In this document: one piece after another, positions 18,466 to 27,122 of the stretch
Layout: every line of letters starts with the position of its first letter
Numbering within the stretch: position 1 is the stretch's first letter
Position numbers and translations under genes: made by a program
Notes under the pieces: model-generated
Seen by the model: only the letters and a program-made list of their open reading frames with translations
Database searches by the model: none
What the model was told of the DNA's origin: nothing
Assembly: GCF_011742145.1 (NCBI RefSeq)
Contig: NZ_JAAQQU010000104.1
Coordinates: 639,938 to 703,937, forward strand
DNA from: Flavobacterium sp. J49
GTDB lineage: Bacteria; Bacteroidota; Bacteroidia; Flavobacteriales; Flavobacteriaceae
DNA length: 64,000 bases
Reading direction: 5' to 3'

Positions 18466-18897
18466 TTATTCTAAAATAAAACTTACATCGATACTGCCAT
18501 TGGTTAGCGGTACTTCTGAACCACCATTAAAGGCAATCATTGTGCCTGAGAAAGTAGCTTTAAATTTAGTATCAGTATTTACAGTTATGTTTGCATTTAA
18601 ACCTCCGTCATAATCATCGCCATTATCATAATATTCAACCGAAATGATTGCACTTCCGGTATTATTTGCGTCAGCTTCTATAAAAATTACCTCCGAAGGG
18701 TCGTTTGCAGAACCAATATAACCAGTGATGTATTTTTCACCATTTGCTTCGTAAACGTCAATGTTTGTAAATGTCTTTGAAGTGCCATTGATTTTAAAAG
18801 TGATTTTTTCTCCACCACCCGATGAATCATCACTCGAACATGAGTTTAAGGAGAAGGTCAGAACAGCAACAGATAAGAATAAAAATAATTTTTTCAT
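18466..18897 (-). CDS. Small lipoprotein of unknown function
   Basis: 143 aa. A lipoprotein signal ends SLNSC, so Cys20 is the likely acylation site. It is followed by SSDDSSGGG. Acidic and serine residues directly after the cysteine are the Bacteroidota surface-export signal, so the protein may be exposed on the cell surface. The rest is a beta-sandwich-like domain (ITFKINGTSKTFTNIDV...KFKATFSGTMIAF...GSIDVSFIL), a pattern common in Flavobacterium lipoproteins. It is monocistronic, with a CAAATATA (-7, minus) box at 18924-18931. Confidence 0.8.
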   Translation of the reverse strand: MKKLFLFLSVAVLTFSLNSCSSDDSSGGGEKITFKINGTSKTFTNIDVYEANGEKYITGYIGSANDPSEVIFIEADANNTGSAIISVEYYDNGDDYDGGLNANITVNTDTKFKATFSGTMIAFNGGSEVPLTNGSIDVSFILE

Positions 18898-18923
18898 AAA
18901 ATAAGGATTTAAGTTAATTCTGT

Positions 18924-18931
18924 CAAATATA
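18924..18931 (-). promoter_or_regulatory. -7 box of the small lipoprotein gene
   Basis: Minus-strand TATATTTG fits TAnnTTTG and is 26 bp before the ATG. No clear -33 TTG is visible. Confidence 0.5.
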
Positions 18932-19022
18932 TATATTCCAAGTATTTAGAGATTTTTTTTCAACTTTTTTTCAATAAATATTATGTAGAAATTTCAAGCA
19001 AGTTTTTCGTTTATTTGCATAC

Positions 19023-19166
19023 TGCGTTAGGGATTGCAGTGGAAATCCTTTTTAGTATGACTATTGTGTAACGGAAAGGGAAATGCAATACTAAAAATAT
19101 TGGAACGGAAAGCCCGACCCTTATGGACACGAGGCTGAAAGCCGACTGCCTGAAGGGGAACGCCCA
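19023..19166 (+). repeat. Dispersed hairpin element, family 3
   Basis: The 144-bp element begins GCGTTAGGGATTGCAGTGG and ends AAGGGGAACGCCC, so its ends carry GCGTT/AACGC inverted repeats. It contains a 10-bp perfect inverted repeat, TTTTTAGTAT (19049-19058) and ATACTAAAAA (19088-19097), and several smaller stems. It ends 11 bp before the MFS start codon. The layout resembles non-coding repeats I know from other Flavobacteriaceae genomes, but I see only one copy here. Confidence 0.55.
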
Positions 19167-19177
19167 AAAATTAGTCT

Positions 19178-20401
19178 ATGAAGAAAAACCAAAAACAAGC
19201 GGCGATAGGATTTATTTTTATCACGATGCTGATCGATATTACCGGTTGGGGCATTATTATTCCGGTGATTCCGAAGTTGATCAAAGAACTCATCAATGGC
19301 GATATCAGTGAAGCGGCCAAGTATGGCGGTTGGTTGACGTTTGCTTATGCGATTACCCAATTTGTTTTTGCGCCTTTAATAGGGAATTTGAGTGATAAGT
19401 ATGGGCGCAGACCCATCATTTTGATTTCGCTTTTTGCTTTTGCGCTCGATTATTTGTTGTTGGCTTTTTCACCCACGATTGTTTGGCTTTTCATAGGAAG
19501 AATTATAGCAGGTTTGACCGGTGCGAGTATCACCACAGCCTCGGCTTATATTGCGGACGTCAGTACACCGGAGAATCGCGCGAAAAACTTCGGAATGATT
19601 GGCGCTGCTTTTGGTTTGGGCTTTATTATTGGTCCGGTGATTGGCGGTTTGTTAGGACAATTTGGTTCGAGAGTGCCGTTTTATGCGGCGGCGGGTTTGT
19701 GTTTGTTGAATTTTTTATACGGCTATTTTATTTTACCCGAATCGCTGCCCAAAAAGAACCGACGGGAGTTTGAATGGAAGAGAGCCAATCCGGTTGGCGC
19801 TTTGATCAACCTAAAAAAACATCCTTCTTTAATTGGGCTTATCCTTGCTATTTTTCTTTTGTATATAGGCTCGCATGCGGTACACAGCAATTGGAGTTTC
19901 TTTACCATGTACCGATTTGATTGGGATGAAAAAATGGTGGGAATTTCATTGGGCGTAGTTGGATTGCTTGTTGGATTAGTTCAAGGTGGATTGATTCGTT
20001 GGACGAGTCCAAGATTGGGTAATACGAAAAGTATTTATCTCGGATTGTCCTTATACACGATTGGCATGCTATTGTTTGCTTTCGCCACCGAGAGTTGGAT
20101 GATGTTCGCTTTTCTGGTCCCTTATTGTCTAGGAGGCATTGCCGGACCGGCTTTACAATCAGAAGTTTCCGGTAAAGTTCCCGCTAACGAACAAGGCGAG
20201 ATTCAGGGAACTTTAGCCAGTTTAATGAGTGCTTCTGCCATTATTGGTCCACCTATGATGACCAATACATTTTACTTTTTCACGCATGATGAAGCACCAT
20301 TTCAGTTACCCGGAGCGCCTTTTCTTTTGGGTAGTTTTTTGATGTTGATTAGTACATTTTTGGCTTATTATTCAATGAAGAAACATTTTAAGCCAGCATG
20401 A
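19178..20401 (+). CDS. MFS drug transporter, TetA (class A-E tetracycline pump)-like
   Basis: 407 aa, 12 predicted membrane helices. The motif between TM2 and TM3, [14 protein letters not shown], is the MFS antiporter motif [21 protein letters not shown] and [16 protein letters not shown] match the TCR/Tet drug:H+ antiporter subfamily. The chromosomal Flavobacterium versions are general effluxers, and resistance to tetracycline should not be assumed. No regulator or mobile element is adjacent. The upstream gap is filled by a hairpin element that may form its 5' leader. Confidence 0.88.
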   Translation: MKKNQKQAAIGFIFITMLIDITGWGIIIPVIPKLIKELINGDISEAAKYGGWLTFAYAITQFVFAPLIGNLSDKYGRRPIILISLFAFALDYLLLAFSPTIVWLFIGRIIAGLTGASITTASAYIADVSTPENRAKNFGMIGAAFGLGFIIGPVIGGLLGQFGSRVPFYAAAGLCLLNFLYGYFILPESLPKKNRREFEWKRANPVGALINLKKHPSLIGLILAIFLLYIGSHAVHSNWSFFTMYRFDWDEKMVGISLGVVGLLVGLVQGGLIRWTSPRLGNTKSIYLGLSLYTIGMLLFAFATESWMMFAFLVPYCLGGIAGPALQSEVSGKVPANEQGEIQGTLASLMSASAIIGPPMMTNTFYFFTHDEAPFQLPGAPFLLGSFLMLISTFLAYYSMKKHFKPA

Positions 20402-20407
20402 TTTAAA

Positions 20408-20845
20408 TTATTTTAAATACAAACAGTGATTGTAGTAATCAATGATGGCTTTGCCCTCCAATAAGATATCAGCACCTATGATTCCGTCAACCGGTTTGGC
20501 CTTGTATTGGGTTAAGGCTTCATTTACGTGACTCATGTCAAAGATTACCAAATGGAGTTCCTCAGTTTGCCAACGGCCTATTTTTAAAGCGTTGTTCTTG
20601 GCAATCTTGGTCATCATTCCGGTTCCGCCGGCACCAGAAGCTTTGGTTTTTGATTTTCCGGCTTTAAGGTTGAATTTTTCAATACTGTCAAAACCAACGC
20701 AACTGTTAGAAGCACCGGTATCCAAAATAAAATTCCCCGAAACCCCATTGATAGTAGCTTTAATCAACAGGTGTTGGGTTTTGGAAACTTTAAAGTTGAT
20801 TTTCTTGTATTTTTCTTTTCTCAGTACTTCCTGCAGGTTTTTCAT
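20408..20845 (-). CDS. Retropepsin-like aspartic protease (clan AA)
   Basis: 145 aa, a single-domain retropepsin-type protein. The active-site motif is LDTGAS at 41-46 (Asp42), in the context GNFILDTGASNSCVGF. The C-terminal flap/GxDxL part reads VDGIIGADILLEGKAIIDY. Retropepsins work as dimers, each subunit giving one Asp. No signal peptide is present, so it appears cytosolic. The N-terminus (residues 1-20) is charged and helical. The substrate is unknown. It converges with the MFS gene (6-bp gap) and has a TACATTTG -7 box at 20863-20870. Confidence 0.85.
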   Translation of the reverse strand: MKNLQEVLRKEKYKKINFKVSKTQHLLIKATINGVSGNFILDTGASNSCVGFDSIEKFNLKAGKSKTKASGAGGTGMMTKIAKNNALKIGRWQTEELHLVIFDMSHVNEALTQYKAKPVDGIIGADILLEGKAIIDYYNHCLYLK

Positions 20846-20862
20846 GGCGCTTTATTGATTCT

Positions 20863-20870
20863 CAAATGTA
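20863..20870 (-). promoter_or_regulatory. -7 box of the retropepsin gene
   Basis: Minus-strand TACATTTG fits TAnnTTTG and lies 17 bp before the ATG. Confidence 0.5.
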
Positions 20871-20911
20871 ATCTAAAATCCATTATCCTAAAAAATTATA
20901 CTTAAACTTAG

Positions 20912-20919
20912 TACCTTTG
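20912..20919 (+). promoter_or_regulatory. tatD promoter (-7 box)
   Basis: TACCTTTG lies 30 bp before the ATG at 20950. The longest open frame starts inside this box at 20917, which supports the downstream start. Confidence 0.65.
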
Positions 20920-20949
20920 CGCCTCAGAACCTTAGTGCCTTTAAACCCA

Positions 20950-21720
20950 ATGATTTTAACCGATACGCATACGCATCTCTATTCCGAAGAATTTCAAAAC
21001 GACCGCACCGAAATGATCCAACGTGCCATCGATGCCGGAGTTTCAAGATTTTTTGTGCCGTCCATTGATTCGACTTACACCCAAAAAATGTACGATTTGG
21101 AAGCCCAATTTCCCGACAACATTTTTTTAATGATGGGCTTGCATCCGTGTTATGTCAAACCGGAAACGTATCAGGAAGAATTGGCACATGTGGAAACCGA
21201 GTTGGCCAAAAGAAAATTCTACACTGTTGGAGAAATCGGCATCGATTTGTATTGGGACAAAACCACTTTGGCGATTCAGCAGGAAGCTTTTCAACGCCAA
21301 ATCCAATTGGCTAAAAAATATAAATTAGCCATCAACATTCACTGTCGCGATGCCTTTGACGAAGTTTTTGAAGTTTTGGAAAGTGAAAAGGCAAGCGATT
21401 TATTCGGGATATTTCATTGTTTTACGGGTGATTTGGGTCAAGCCCAAAGAGCAATCGGTTTAAACATGAAGCTCGGAATTGGTGGCGTGGTCACTTTTAA
21501 AAACGGAAAGATAGACCAATTCTTAAATGAAATCGATTTACAACACATTGTCTTAGAAACGGATTCGCCCTATTTGGCACCGGTGCCTTTTCGCGGCAAG
21601 CGAAACGAAAGCAGCTATACCCAATTGGTAGCCGAAAAATTAGCCGAGATTTACCAACTTCCCATAGAAGAAATCGCCCGAATTACTACAGAAAATTCTA
21701 AAGCTATTTTTGGGATTTAA
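20950..21720 (+). CDS. TatD family hydrolase (3'-5' DNA/RNA exonuclease type)
   Basis: 256 aa from the ATG at 20950. The metal-dependent TIM-barrel hydrolase carries the HxH at residues 7 and 9 (TDTHTHL), VGEIGIDLYWD (Glu), NIHCRDAFDE (His), FHCFTGD (His) and LETDSPYLAP (Asp). These are the metal ligands of the TatD family. Members degrade DNA or process D-aminoacyl-tRNA and peroxide-damaged DNA, and the exact substrate is open. It begins a run of three + strand genes (tatD, acyltransferase, ansA). Confidence 0.93.
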   Translation: MILTDTHTHLYSEEFQNDRTEMIQRAIDAGVSRFFVPSIDSTYTQKMYDLEAQFPDNIFLMMGLHPCYVKPETYQEELAHVETELAKRKFYTVGEIGIDLYWDKTTLAIQQEAFQRQIQLAKKYKLAINIHCRDAFDEVFEVLESEKASDLFGIFHCFTGDLGQAQRAIGLNMKLGIGGVVTFKNGKIDQFLNEIDLQHIVLETDSPYLAPVPFRGKRNESSYTQLVAEKLAEIYQLPIEEIARITTENSKAIFGI

Positions 21721-21783
21721 CGAAGAAAACGTTATCAATTGACTTTTTTTTTGTTCTTTTGTTCATCAAAATTGAAAGATTCA

Positions 21784-22920
21784 ATGCAGAAATTCGATTC
21801 TATTCGTCCGTTTTATGATACTGAAGTGAATGAAGCCATTCAATCTGCAGTCAATCATCCGATGATGAAAGCTTTAATGGGTTTCACATTTCCCGATGTG
21901 GACGAAGAAGTTTGGAAAAGCCAACTCAAAAAAACGCATTCCATCCGAGATTTTCAATGTAATTTTATATATCAGGCCGTTCAAAAAGTACTGAAAAAGA
22001 GTTCAGAAGGGTTAACCACTTCAGGGTTTGAAAAATTAGAGCCCAATACGTCTTATCTTTTTATTTCCAATCACCGAGACATTATACTCGACACTTCGTT
22101 GCTCAACGTTGCATTATTCGACCACGGATTAGTAATGACGGCTTCAGCCATTGGAGATAATTTGGTGCAAAAATCATTTCTGAAAACCTTATCCAAACTC
22201 AATAGAAACTTTCTGGTGCAACGCGGCTTACCGCCAAGAGAATTGCTCGAAAGTTCCAAATTGATGTCGGAATACATCGGTCAGTTATTGTTGCGCGAAA
22301 ACCGGTCGGTTTGGATTGCCCAGCGCGAAGGCAGAACCAAAGATGGCAATGATGCTACGCATTCCGGCGTATTAAAAATGTTGGCGATGGGTTCGGATGA
22401 GCCTAAAATGTTGGATTATTTCAAAAAAATCAAAATCGTGCCGGTTTCTATTTCTTATGAATATGATCCAACCGATGCTTTGAAAATGCCACAGTTAATT
22501 GCGGAAGCCAAAAACGAAATTTACATCAAAGAAAAGAACGAAGATTTCGTCACCTTATTAAGCGGAATCATCGGTCAAAAGAAACGCATTCACATTCATA
22601 TCGGTGATGTTTTAGATAAAGAAATAGACGCTATTGCGGCCGAATTTGACAACACCAACAAACAAATTCAAGCTTTGGCACAAGCCATAGACGATTCTAT
22701 TTTGCAGAGTTATATGTTGTGGCCAACGAATTATATCGCCTATGATTTGTTGCACAAAACAGACCAATACAAAGCTTTTTATACCGAAAACGAAAAATCG
22801 CTTTTCGAGAGAAGATTGGAAATGAAAATTGACGAAAACAATCCGCAAATGGTGGAAAGTTTCTTGGCGATGTATGCCAATCCGGTGGTGAATAAATCCA
22901 AATATCAGAATGCAATCTAA
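21784..22920 (+). CDS. PlsC-like acyltransferase
   Basis: 378 aa from the ATG at 21784, because the longer frame from 21739 only adds a low-complexity tail. The acyltransferase signature is SNHRDIILD (His97), followed by a possible acceptor-binding region VWIAQREGRTKDGND, in the style of glycerol-phosphate acyltransferases (EGTRS/EGGRS). The spacing H-X5-D differs from the canonical H-X4-D if Asp103 is the partner. If Asp99 acts instead, the motif is unusual. In Bacteroidota this family is annotated as 1-acyl-glycerol-3-phosphate acyltransferase, but the large C-terminal region (200-378) is not typical of PlsC. It overlaps ansA by 11 bp. Confidence 0.8.
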   Translation: MQKFDSIRPFYDTEVNEAIQSAVNHPMMKALMGFTFPDVDEEVWKSQLKKTHSIRDFQCNFIYQAVQKVLKKSSEGLTTSGFEKLEPNTSYLFISNHRDIILDTSLLNVALFDHGLVMTASAIGDNLVQKSFLKTLSKLNRNFLVQRGLPPRELLESSKLMSEYIGQLLLRENRSVWIAQREGRTKDGNDATHSGVLKMLAMGSDEPKMLDYFKKIKIVPVSISYEYDPTDALKMPQLIAEAKNEIYIKEKNEDFVTLLSGIIGQKKRIHIHIGDVLDKEIDAIAAEFDNTNKQIQALAQAIDDSILQSYMLWPTNYIAYDLLHKTDQYKAFYTENEKSLFERRLEMKIDENNPQMVESFLAMYANPVVNKSKYQNAI

Positions 22921-23938
22921 ACCTAACATACTTCTCATTTATACCGGTGGAACTATCGGGATGATGAAAGATTTTGAAACCGGTGCGCTAAAAGCTTTCA
23001 ACTTCAAAAAGTTATTGCAAAAAATCCCGGAAATCAAACAATTAGATTGCAATATCGAAACGGTTTCTTTTGAAAAACCCATAGATTCTTCTAATATGAA
23101 CCCTCAAAAATGGGTGAAGATTGCCTTGATTATCGAAGAAAACTATTCAAATTTTGATGGCTTTGTAGTGCTTCACGGTTCGGATACCATGTCGTATTCG
23201 GCCTCGGCTTTGAGTTTTATGTTGGAACATTTGAACAAACCTGTTGTTTTTACAGGTTCGCAATTGCCTATAGGAGATTTGAGAACGGATGCCAAAGAAA
23301 ATTTGATTACCGCCATACAAATAGCTTCTTTACAACAAAAAGGCAAGCCGGTTATTCAGGAAGTCGGATTGTATTTTGAATACAAATTATACCGCGGCAA
23401 TCGCACGACCAAAATCAATGCCGAACATTTTAATGCTTTTACCTCGCCCAATTATCCGCCTTTGGCAGAATCGGGTGTGCATTTGAACATCAATCCGAAT
23501 GCGGTTTTACAAAAACAATCAAACAAAAAATTAGCGGTACACAAAGAACTCGATGACAATGTGGTGATTGTAAAAATGTTCCCCGGAATCAGCGAATCGG
23601 TTTTATCGGCTATTGTTTCAATTCCACATTTAAAAGGAATTGTTTTGGAAACTTATGGCTCAGGGAATGCGCCAACCGAAGATTGGTTCCTCCAAATTCT
23701 GAAAAAAGCCATCAAAAGCGGTTTGCATGTGGTAAATGTGACCCAATGCTCCGGCGGAAGTGTGAATATGGGTCAGTATGAAACCAGTACGCAACTCAAA
23801 AAAATAGGCGTCATTTCGGGAAAAGACATCACTACAGAAGCTGCGATTACCAAATTAATGTACCTAATCGGACAAAATGTAGCGCCAACAGTTTTCAAAA
23901 CTATTTTTGAGACTTCTTTGCGTGGTGAAATGAATTGA
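22910..23938 (+). CDS. ansA: Type I (cytosolic) L-asparaginase
   Basis: 342 aa. It hydrolyses asparagine to aspartate and ammonia. TGGTIGMM at 12-19 provides the nucleophilic Thr15, HGSDTM at 89-94 is the second catalytic box, and RTDAKENLITAIQIA carries the active-site Lys. There is no signal peptide, which fits the low-affinity type I enzyme. The ATG lies inside the end of the acyltransferase gene (ATGCAATCTAA overlap), which suggests translational coupling. Confidence 0.94.
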   Translation: MQSKPNILLIYTGGTIGMMKDFETGALKAFNFKKLLQKIPEIKQLDCNIETVSFEKPIDSSNMNPQKWVKIALIIEENYSNFDGFVVLHGSDTMSYSASALSFMLEHLNKPVVFTGSQLPIGDLRTDAKENLITAIQIASLQQKGKPVIQEVGLYFEYKLYRGNRTTKINAEHFNAFTSPNYPPLAESGVHLNINPNAVLQKQSNKKLAVHKELDDNVVIVKMFPGISESVLSAIVSIPHLKGIVLETYGSGNAPTEDWFLQILKKAIKSGLHVVNVTQCSGGSVNMGQYETSTQLKKIGVISGKDITTEAAITKLMYLIGQNVAPTVFKTIFETSLRGEMN

Positions 23939-23996
23939 TAGGATTGACCGGTTTAATCCAATGACTTCAGACAAAACTTAGGTTACCTAAATTGAA

Positions 23997-24026
23997 ATAA
24001 AAAAGCCGAAGTAATACTTCGGCTTT
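23997..24026 (-). terminator. Terminator of the tRNA-Ser transcript
   Basis: A perfect inverted repeat (24002-24013 with 24015-24026) forms a GC-containing stem. It ends in a T-run on the minus strand, directly after the tRNA 3' end. Confidence 0.8.
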
Positions 24027-24030
24027 ATCG

Positions 24031-24117
24031 CAGAGAGGAAGGGATTCGAACCCTCGATGCAGTTGCCCACATACAAACTTTCCAGGCTTGCTCCTTCAAC
24101 CACTCGGACACCTCTCT
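24031..24117 (-). tRNA. tRNA-Ser (anticodon GGA)
   Basis: 87-nt class II tRNA. The 7-bp acceptor stem pairs AGAGAGG with CCTCTCT. The T-arm GGTTCGAATCC and the D-loop are present, and a long variable arm is typical of serine tRNAs. The anticodon loop reads CTGGAAA, giving GGA at 24081-24083. The 3' CCA is not encoded. The region 24118-24277 contains a 14-bp palindrome at 24227-24240 and nothing else I can name. Confidence 0.95.
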
Positions 24118-24277
24118 AAAGTTTTGCGGATGCAAAGAACAGCATTTTTTTTCACTAAAAAAAATACAATAATCTATTTTTCCTATTCGTCCTAAAATAA
24201 AATCAACCGCGTCAATCCCTTTTGTTTTTTCAGCTGAAAAGGTGTACATTCGCTTATAGGATTCAGACCTTAAGTTT

Positions 24278-24973
24278 ATGCGTATCAAACTCCTCATATC
24301 GATTTTTTTTATGACGCTGAGCAGCTTGGCTCAAGATGTCGCCAAAGATTTTGATGCTCCGGATTCACTTTACCGTGAAGACCAATTTTACCTAAACATC
24401 ACTTACAATACATTGCAAAACCGTCCTGATGGTTTAAAGCAAAATAAGCTTTCACCGGGTTTGGCTTTAGGTTTTTTGCGCGACATGCCTTTGAACAAGA
24501 AACGAACAGTTTCTGTAGCAGCCGGATTGGGATATTCATTAGCGATTTACAATCAAAATATGGGAATTATTGATGTTGGAAACGAAACCACATACAGTAT
24601 TTTGAATCCGGATGAGATTAGTTTTTCCAAAAATAAATTGGCATTGCATTATGTTGATGTGCCTATAGAGTTCAGATGGCGTAATTCAACACCCGAGAGT
24701 CATAAGTTTTGGAGGGTTCATCTTGGAGTCAAGTTGAGATATCTTTTTTATGACCAATACAAATTAGAATCTTCCCAAGGGAACTACAGTCAAACCAATT
24801 TAGCCGATTTAAATGATTTGCATTATGGTGTATACCTCACGACAGGATGGAATACTTGGAATTTATATGCTTACTACGGTTTAAATCCGTTGTTTAAATC
24901 TTCCGCTAAGATTGATGGGCAATCGATAGACATGAATACGGCCAACTTCGGGATCATGTTTTATATTCTATAG
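24278..24973 (+). CDS. PorT-like outer-membrane beta-barrel protein
   Basis: 231 aa with a signal peptide (1-18, ending SSLAQ). A conserved N-terminal part reads DSLYREDQFYLNITYNTLQ...SPGLALGFLRDMPLNKKR, the pattern of the PorT/outer-membrane beta-barrel family linked to type IX secretion in Bacteroidota. Strands with aromatic ends and FGIMFYIL at the C-terminus follow. The T9SS assignment rests on resemblance only, since no other T9SS machinery gene is in the window. The 3' end overlaps the end of the convergent membrane gene by 6 bp. Confidence 0.7.
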   Translation: MRIKLLISIFFMTLSSLAQDVAKDFDAPDSLYREDQFYLNITYNTLQNRPDGLKQNKLSPGLALGFLRDMPLNKKRTVSVAAGLGYSLAIYNQNMGIIDVGNETTYSILNPDEISFSKNKLALHYVDVPIEFRWRNSTPESHKFWRVHLGVKLRYLFYDQYKLESSQGNYSQTNLADLNDLHYGVYLTTGWNTWNLYAYYGLNPLFKSSAKIDGQSIDMNTANFGIMFYIL

Positions 24974-25573
24974 CCAAACGTAGAGCAATCCCAATTGGGG
25001 CAATAATCCACACAAAAATCCGATTAACAATTCTTTATTGGTGTGGGCTTTCATGACCAATCTTGAAGAAGCAACCAATCCGTTCAGAATTACCAAAAGA
25101 GCCATCAGATTGATAGTGTTGATTTCATTTTTAAGGCTAAGGCCAAAAGTAAAAATGGTCAATGCGCTAATGCCAATCATGTGAATACTGGCTTTTATTT
25201 TGGCATACAACAATAAAAAAGCAAAAACAGCACTCATAATTCCGCCCAAAAAGAAGAAGTATAGCGAAGGAAATCGATCAATCGTTATGCTTTTTTGAAT
25301 CAAAATAGAGAGCAAAGCAATGTGTAGGATTAAGGGAATTTTGCGATGCGAAATATCCGAAAGCATAATGCTGTCAATTTTGCCAAAAGTTCTCAATAAA
25401 TAGAAAAAAGCAATCGGCAACAAAAAAGTAATAATGATGATTTGCAGGAACAAAATCAGGTATTGGGCCATGGTAAAATACTTGGCGTCAAGCAATACAT
25501 AAAAGACAGTTCCTAGTAATGGAACGAAAATAGGATGGAAGGCATACGAAAAAAAAGGAAGAATTTTTTTCAA
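24968..25573 (-). CDS. Integral membrane protein, distantly PAP2-like
   Basis: 201 aa with about six hydrophobic helices. Short polar patches, SHRKIP (about residue 75), KASIHMIG (about 128) and VASSRLVMKAHTNKE (about 165), are placed like the K...RP, PSGH and SR...H motifs of PAP2 phosphatases. The catalytic motifs are not intact, so phosphatase activity is doubtful. It is co-directional with rpoN, 11 bp downstream of its stop. The family appears conserved in Bacteroidota, and its role is unknown. Confidence 0.65.
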   Translation of the reverse strand: MKKILPFFSYAFHPIFVPLLGTVFYVLLDAKYFTMAQYLILFLQIIIITFLLPIAFFYLLRTFGKIDSIMLSDISHRKIPLILHIALLSILIQKSITIDRFPSLYFFFLGGIMSAVFAFLLLYAKIKASIHMIGISALTIFTFGLSLKNEINTINLMALLVILNGLVASSRLVMKAHTNKELLIGFLCGLLPQLGLLYVWL

Positions 25574-25584
25574 GGTGATTTTGT

Positions 25585-27051
25585 TTAAATCTTTTTCCTC
25601 ATTCTAGCCACTGGAATGTCTAGTAATTCTCTATACTTAGCAATGGTTCTTCGGGCAATAGGATAGCCTTTTTCTTTGAGAATGTCAGCCAATTGATCAT
25701 CCGGAAGCGGTTTTGATTTGTCTTCTTCTTCAATAACGGTTTTCAGAATTTTTTTGATTTCAAGGGTAGAAACATCTTCGCCTTGGTCGTTTTTCATCGC
25801 TTCCGAGAAGAATTCCTTAATCAATTTTGTTCCATACGGTGTATCCACATATTTGCTGTTCGCCACACGTGAAACCGTTGAAATATCCAAACCAACCATA
25901 TCCGCGATGTCTTTTAGAATCATCGGTTTCAGTTTGGTTTCTTCACCGTCTAAAAAGTATTCTTGTTGGAAATGCATAATGGCATTCATCGTCACAAAAA
26001 GTGTTTCCTGGCGTTGGCGAATCGCATCGATAAACCATTTGGCTGAATCTAGTTTTTGTTTGATAAATTGCACGGCATCTTTCTGAGAATGGGATTTGTC
26101 ACGGGAATCTTTATACGTCTGTAACATTTCCTGATAATCTTTAGAAACATGGAGTGTTGGCGCATTTCTGCCGTTCAAAGTCAGTTCCAATTCACCATCA
26201 ACAATTCTGATAGCAAAATCAGGAACGATTTGTTCCACCACACGACTGCTACTGTCAAAAGAACCGCCCGGTTTTGGATTTAGTTTTTCGATTTCCTCGA
26301 TGGCTTTTTTCAAGCGTTCTTGGGTAATTTCGTATTTCTGTAGTAACTTTTCGTAGTGTTTTTTGGTAAAGGCATCAAATTGGTTTTCGAGGATGTCTAT
26401 CGCCAATTCAACATATTCCGTAGGTGTTTTGTGTTTTAGTTGCAACAACAAACATTCCTGCAAGTCACGTGCACCAACGCCCGAAGGTTCTAGTTCGTGG
26501 ATGATGTGGAGAATTTTCTCCACAACCTTTTCATCGGTATAAATCCCTTGGGTAAACGCCATGTCGTCAACCATATCGGGAATACTTCTGCGCAAATATC
26601 CGTCATCGTCTATGCTTCCCACTAAGAACTCAGCAATTTCACGCTGTTCATCTGTCAAGATAAAAGTATTCAACTGATTGATTAAATCCTGATGAAAACT
26701 AACCGGCGCGGCAAAAGGCATTTCACGGTCATCGTCGTCATCGCTATAGTTGTTGGACTGTAATTTGTAATCGGGTGTTTCGTCGTCGCTTAAATATTCG
26801 TCGATATTGATTTCGTCGGCACCAATGCTTTCATTGTCTTCATATTCATCGTAATCCTCATTGTTGTCAAACTCGTCTTTCTCATATAATTCTTCTTCGT
26901 CTTTACCACTTTCCAAAGCCGGGTTTTCGACCAATTCCTCTTTAAGCCTTTGTTCAAAAGCTTGCGTAGGCAATTGAATTAACTTCATCAGCTGGATTTG
27001 CTGTGGAGATAATTTTTGAGAGAGTTTTAGATTTAGAAATTGTTTTAACAT
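25585..27051 (-). CDS. rpoN: RNA polymerase sigma-54 factor
   Basis: 488 aa. Region I is Gln-rich (QLIQ and LNLKLSQKLSPQQIQLMKLIQLP) and interacts with AAA+ activators. A long acidic linker (about 50-115, DDDDDRE-like) follows, then the core-binding domain and the HTH. The RpoN box ARRTIAKYRE lies at about 466-475 and recognises the -24 element. Sigma-54 requires an enhancer-binding activator, and none lies in the window. Only 2 bp separate the start codon from four perfect heptamers. asnS lies upstream in the same direction, with a 71-bp gap. Confidence 0.96.
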   Translation of the reverse strand: MLKQFLNLKLSQKLSPQQIQLMKLIQLPTQAFEQRLKEELVENPALESGKDEEELYEKDEFDNNEDYDEYEDNESIGADEINIDEYLSDDETPDYKLQSNNYSDDDDDREMPFAAPVSFHQDLINQLNTFILTDEQREIAEFLVGSIDDDGYLRRSIPDMVDDMAFTQGIYTDEKVVEKILHIIHELEPSGVGARDLQECLLLQLKHKTPTEYVELAIDILENQFDAFTKKHYEKLLQKYEITQERLKKAIEEIEKLNPKPGGSFDSSSRVVEQIVPDFAIRIVDGELELTLNGRNAPTLHVSKDYQEMLQTYKDSRDKSHSQKDAVQFIKQKLDSAKWFIDAIRQRQETLFVTMNAIMHFQQEYFLDGEETKLKPMILKDIADMVGLDISTVSRVANSKYVDTPYGTKLIKEFFSEAMKNDQGEDVSTLEIKKILKTVIEEEDKSKPLPDDQLADILKEKGYPIARRTIAKYRELLDIPVARMRKKI

Positions 27052-27053
27052 TG

Positions 27054-27088
27054 TTGTCGGTTGTCGGTTGTCGGTTGTCGGTTGGCTG
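27054..27088. repeat. Perfect 7-bp tandem array at the rpoN start
   Basis: Four identical TTGTCGG units (27054-27081) plus the variant TTGGCTG sit 2 bp from the rpoN start codon. In the rpoN mRNA they read CCGACAA x4, the same units that are inserted in leuS at 42035-42062. Confidence 0.9.
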
Positions 27089-27122
27089 TTTTTAACAGAT
27101 AACGGAGAACAGACAAAAGTTA

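Noticed and set aside
19178..20401. Recently acquired tetracycline-resistance gene
   Set aside because: No transposase, integrase or tetR-type partner is present, and the gene has the same look as its neighbours. A chromosomal MFS effluxer is more likely.
24227..24240. 14-bp palindrome TTTTCAGCTGAAAA upstream of the PorT-like gene
   Set aside because: It could be an operator, but no regulator or known consensus links to it, so it is only mentioned in the tRNA entry.
24025..24297. 90-aa open frame over the tRNA-Ser region
   Set aside because: It reads through a clear tRNA and its terminator, so it is not a protein gene.
27054..27088. Array as an on/off phase-variation switch of rpoN
   Set aside because: The array lies outside the reading frame, so a change in unit number cannot shift the frame. 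Only an effect on initiation is possible.
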